The translations under genes and the position numbers were made by a program. DNA of 8,348 nt from Helicobacteraceae bacterium (GTDB taxonomy: Bacteria; Campylobacterota; Campylobacteria; Campylobacterales; SZUA-545). The notes under the pieces are model-generated. The model made no database searches. It saw only the letters and a program-made list of their open reading frames with translations, and was not told the DNA's origin. The DNA lies in the NCBI GenBank assembly GCA_031282285.1, contig JAITEA010000234.1, positions 1 to 8,348 on the forward strand. The letters are read 5' to 3'. Below, piece by piece: positions 6,701-8,348 of the stretch. The number at the start of each line of letters is the position of its first letter. The stretch's first letter is position 1.

Positions 6701-7146
6701 TCGTCGCGTTGCGCTGGGTTACGGCGCGACTAACCGATCTGGGCGATCTTGGGTTTGATGCGCAGCAGATAAAACTCGCTTCGGCGCTCGCCCTCGGCGC
6801 TTCGGCGCTGGCGTTATGCACGGCTGCGGTCTGCCGCGCCGCGTATCACTTTGGCGGCGTGCGGTACGATTTTGCCTCGATGTTTAGCGAAACGGGCGTA
6901 CAGGCGGGCTGGTCGATTATCTGGACGCTGCTGGCGCTGGCGACGATGATCGGCGCTACCCGCGTCGCCAACCGATCGCTATGGATAGCGGGCGCGGCGC
7001 TGATTGGCGTAGTGGCGCTCAAGCTGTTTTTGGTGGAGATGAGCGATCAAGGCTCGCTGGCGCGGGTCGTTTCGTTTATGGGCGTGGGCGCGTTGTTGCT
7101 GATCGTGGGGTATTTCTCGCCGCTCCCGCCCCGAGAAAACCGATGA
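3766..7146 (+). CDS. DUF2339 large polytopic membrane protein
   Basis: A 1126-residue protein of the uncharacterised DUF2339 family. Residues 1-28 form a hydrophobic N-terminal anchor. Residues 30-66 ('MGDLKNNISWLERRLSDLIA' onward) have heptad-like spacing suggesting a coiled coil. Residues 67-170 are a polar linker rich in Ala, Glu, Gln, Thr, Ser and Pro, likely disordered. From about 175 to the end there is a very long series of hydrophobic helices, well over twenty by eye. Family-typical stretches are 'NWALGGNAILRAGAALLFIG' (180-199), 'GGFAAPILASTGSGN' (304-318) and 'WTSAAWAVEGAGVYWVG' (493-509). The ATG at 3766 has a well-spaced AAGG. It is transcribed divergently from the OmpV-type gene and ends 19 bp from the convergent pseudouridine synthase gene, so it is probably monocistronic. 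The biochemical function is unknown; an envelope role is only a guess from topology. Confidence 0.88.
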   Translation: MEIAALVLLGIGVAVFYVVAPIVLFARMGDLKNNISWLERRLSDLIAHFNREVKNLNERIASLEAKNSAPETPETSQKTAYTVQAASQTPLAVKTESAKASQTIAAAYDCENAEQPSASDQTPPAISAERAVDREQAEQTEQVKTESSYSYDRERIKPDQPRPLEGEPNDLERAITAIKNWALGGNAILRAGAALLFIGLAFLLRYASERFSLSINARYVCAALIALALLQFGWRLRLKRPEYGLTLQGASVAMLYLIVFAAMRVHSLLPPEAAFALLAALTVCAVVLALIQDSSALACAAAMGGFAAPILASTGSGNHIALFSYFAVLDAGLIAIAWFKAWRALNLIGFAGSFGIGFAWGLRSYSPDLFATTQPFLALFFVAFVVVGLLFARRKLIEANASQTPSLAIKNADYIDAVILFAPPLIGFGMQCAIIKHIEYGMAFSALILGLFYLLAALALRGKSELTLLREIALALGVIFVSLAIPLALDPQWTSAAWAVEGAGVYWVGFKQSRRLSRGFATLLIFGSAVAFLIDTNIFADRGASFLAPWFAAQSGKPFLSSHDAVLSGSPLGSAMLGCALIFCFLIARKAAQSLSEWERNIKPLFAVSGLIFIYLIAPFGFNIDYTLLCWQAAALATVAAGIKLRSPVFLFCAATLWAVSGASYFVSRADMIVETIVYGAVADGAYSAIFNLDFAIALAIALSGFAGAYLARLSDEQEIASAAQYRSTLAAFANIALGWSVAWFAFAALGEAARNAYLVDPSGEWAAAWSRHTALLAICVLSAFWTAFAKAASWRSLAIACLIPLAAAIVLLVTDGVLPFKAIVFMANGGSLALTTIVLAWIALFGAHYFALSRLEKLLPPITLSAAHTLIAAALVAVLSFSARDFAAHITEANSAWRWIAWAIFPSLYLLIVSASRVKFYPIGGFSKEYRLYAALPVLAAALSWFWLANIFSAGECDPLSYLPIVNPLEIALIAAALVALRWVTARLTDLGDLGFDAQQIKLASALALGASALALCTAAVCRAAYHFGGVRYDFASMFSETGVQAGWSIIWTLLALATMIGATRVANRSLWIAGAALIGVVALKLFLVEMSDQGSLARVVSFMGVGALLLIVGYFSPLPPRENR

Positions 7147-7165
7147 TAAGCCGTTTTGGGCGCGG

Positions 7166-8092
7166 TCAATCCGCTTTGATCGCGCGAAGCAGGGTCGCTT
7201 TGCCGAACTCGACGCGGCTTTTGATAAAAAAGCGCGATCGGTAAAAAAACTCGATCGAATCGGCGTGCAGCATCAGGCGATCCGCGCCCGTTTTGGCTAT
7301 GCGTTCGGCGCGAGATAGCGATCTGTCCAGTTGCGCCCTCGCGGTTTCCACGCCCGCGCCGTAGAGCGCGTCGCCCAAAATCGGGCGATCGATATATCGT
7401 AGATGAAGGCGAATCTGATGCGTCCTGCCGCTGATTGGCAGCGCCTCGATCAGCGTCGCGTCCAGATCGCCAAAATACTCCAGCGGGTTTATCAGCGTTC
7501 GCGCCGATCTGCCTTGCGAGAAGCTGACCGCGCCGAGCACCTTTGGCAGACCGAGCCTGTCGTTGCGCTCCCTTGTCCCGACGGCGATCGGCGCGTCGAT
7601 CAGCCGCTGCGCGTCTATCCGTCCTCCGACGAAGGCGAGATAGGTTTTTTTCGCCAGACGGGAAGCGAATTGATCTTTGATGGCGGCTTCGGTTTGCGCG
7701 TTGCGCGAGACTACGACCAGCCCGCTGGTTTCGCGATCCAACCGGTGGCACAACTGCGCCGCGCCGCCAAAGATCGCCCTCGAGTCGTCGAGCAGCGTCG
7801 AGTCGCAATCAAAGCCGTTTGGGTGCGCCAAAACGCCTACGGGTTTTTCAAAAACGGCAAAATCCGGCGTAATGAAAAACGGCTTTAATCCGCTTGGTTT
7901 CGGATCGAATACGAGCGCGCTTAAAACGCCCGTTACTTCGGTTTTGATCGTCAATCTTTCGCCGTTTAGCTTGACTCTACCCTTGTCGATCAGCCGCTGC
8001 GCTTTGGCGCGATCGATATGCAGCGCCTCCATCAGCGCCGCCGCCGCCTTTGTCGGGCGCGCAAGCGTTATTTCGCAAAGTTTATATGGCAT
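7166..8092 (-). CDS. RluA-family RNA pseudouridine synthase with N-terminal S4 domain
   Basis: A 308-residue enzyme predicted to isomerise specific uridines of rRNA (or tRNA) to pseudouridine. An S4-like RNA-binding domain occupies about residues 13-55 ('AQRLIDKGRVKLNGE' at 31-45). The catalytic domain shows 'HRLDRETSGL' (116-125), with D119 the catalytic Asp; 'KKTYLAFVGG' (148-157), with the conserved active-site Tyr at 151; 'GRTHQIRLHL' (222-231); and 'LGDALYG' (239-245). All diagnostic elements of the RluA family are intact and the length is normal for RluC/RluD-type members. Which uridines are modified cannot be read from the sequence, so no symbol is given. ATG at 8090-8092 is the start; a weak GGTAAG lies upstream. 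The gene follows the ribonucleotide reductase gene on the same strand after 107 bp, so read-through is possible. Confidence 0.92.
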   Translation of the reverse strand: MPYKLCEITLARPTKAAAALMEALHIDRAKAQRLIDKGRVKLNGERLTIKTEVTGVLSALVFDPKPSGLKPFFITPDFAVFEKPVGVLAHPNGFDCDSTLLDDSRAIFGGAAQLCHRLDRETSGLVVVSRNAQTEAAIKDQFASRLAKKTYLAFVGGRIDAQRLIDAPIAVGTRERNDRLGLPKVLGAVSFSQGRSARTLINPLEYFGDLDATLIEALPISGRTHQIRLHLRYIDRPILGDALYGAGVETARAQLDRSLSRAERIAKTGADRLMLHADSIEFFYRSRFFIKSRVEFGKATLLRAIKAD

Positions 8093-8174
8093 TGCGAATT
8101 GAACTTACCCTCGCTAAATAATTTGAGGCGTTTTCGTTGAGCGCATTTGCGGGAAATTATCGCGCTCGTTTGTA

Positions 8175-8189
8175 TTGCGCGTCGCGCAA
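8175..8189 (-). terminator. Small hairpin after the ribonucleotide reductase gene
   Basis: TTGCGC-GAC-GCGCAA on the minus strand (6-bp stem, 3-base loop) begins 11 bases after the reductase stop codon. No T-run follows, so it is at best a weak or Rho-assisted terminator. The stem is seen directly; its function is inferred from position. Confidence 0.3.
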
Positions 8190-8199
8190 ATTAGCCAAA

Positions 8200-8348
8200 T
8201 TATTGGCAGCCGTCGCACTCGACGCTCCTATCGACCGCTTTGGGCGCTTCGTTTTTGAATTCGGCGCTTTCGCTGCGTAGATAATAGACGCTTTTGAGCC
8301 CCAGCTTCCACGCCAGATGATATACATCGCTCAGGCGTTTGCCCGTCG
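8200..8348 (-). CDS. nrdA: Ribonucleoside-diphosphate reductase large subunit, C-terminal fragment
   Basis: The minus-strand frame is open from the right edge (first full codon at 8346-8344) and ends with TAA at 8202-8200, giving 48 residues. The tail 'KLGLKSVYYLRSESAE' (15-30) matches the 'GLKT.YYLR' end of the barrel in ribonucleotide reductase large subunits. It is followed by a flexible linker and the terminal 'ECDGCQ', whose CxxC pair corresponds to the mobile C-terminal cysteines that pass electrons from thioredoxin or glutaredoxin to the active site. The protein makes deoxyribonucleotides for DNA synthesis. Class Ia (NrdA) is the best fit, but a class II enzyme has a similar tail and cannot be fully excluded from this fragment. 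The start and catalytic core lie outside the window. Confidence 0.8.
   Translation of the reverse strand, partial: TGKRLSDVYHLAWKLGLKSVYYLRSESAEFKNEAPKAVDRSVECDGCQ

Noticed and set aside
7047..7888. Frames of 253 (-) and 161 (+) codons overlapping the pseudouridine synthase
   Set aside because: The true frame contains HRLDRETSG and GRTHQIRLH; the others are Arg-rich shadows without motifs.
1..8348. CRISPR array, insertion sequence, toxin-antitoxin or phage genes
   Set aside because: No regularly spaced repeats, transposase or integrase motifs, or paired small genes are visible in the window.

Overview
The window reads as chromosomal DNA of a Gram-negative bacterium. The grounds are a MipA/OmpV-type outer-membrane protein with a signal peptide, a SLC13-type sodium/anion symporter and the C-terminus of an aerobic-type ribonucleotide reductase. 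The DNA is moderately GC-rich and full of the palindrome CGATCG, in genes and in non-coding DNA alike. Placement in the Campylobacterota or a related proteobacterial lineage is only a tentative guess; no rRNA or other phylogenetic marker is present.

Layout: (1) bases 1-163 are the end of an RCC1-repeat protein gene (+), followed by a perfect 12-bp hairpin. (2) Bases 164-1240 hold about 1.1 kb without a convincing gene. This stretch contains three copies or fragments of a short dispersed repeat whose best copy fits the 20-bp pattern ATTCCC-N8-GGGAAT (the Neisseria dRS3 pattern), and one copy is split by a 35-bp insert. (3) Bases 1241-2617 (+) encode a 458-residue SLC13/DASS carrier with both SNT signatures. 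(4) Bases 2664-3446 (-) encode a MipA/OmpV family protein, convergent with the carrier. (5) Bases 3447-3765 are a divergent promoter region. (6) Bases 3766-7146 (+) encode a 1126-residue DUF2339 polytopic membrane protein. (7) Bases 7166-8092 (-) encode an RluA-family pseudouridine synthase with an S4 domain, convergent with DUF2339 and only 19 bp away. (8) Bases 8200-8348 (-) are the last 48 codons of a ribonucleotide reductase large subunit with its CxxC tail.

The genes look like independent housekeeping or envelope functions: neighbours are mostly convergent or divergent, so no multi-gene operon is evident apart from a possible nrd-to-rlu same-strand pair 107 bp apart. I see no mobile element, CRISPR array, defence system or toxin-antitoxin pair, and no convincing new biological system. 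The parts most worth a second look are the repeat-bearing intergenic region, the CGATCG enrichment and the uncharacterised DUF2339 protein.
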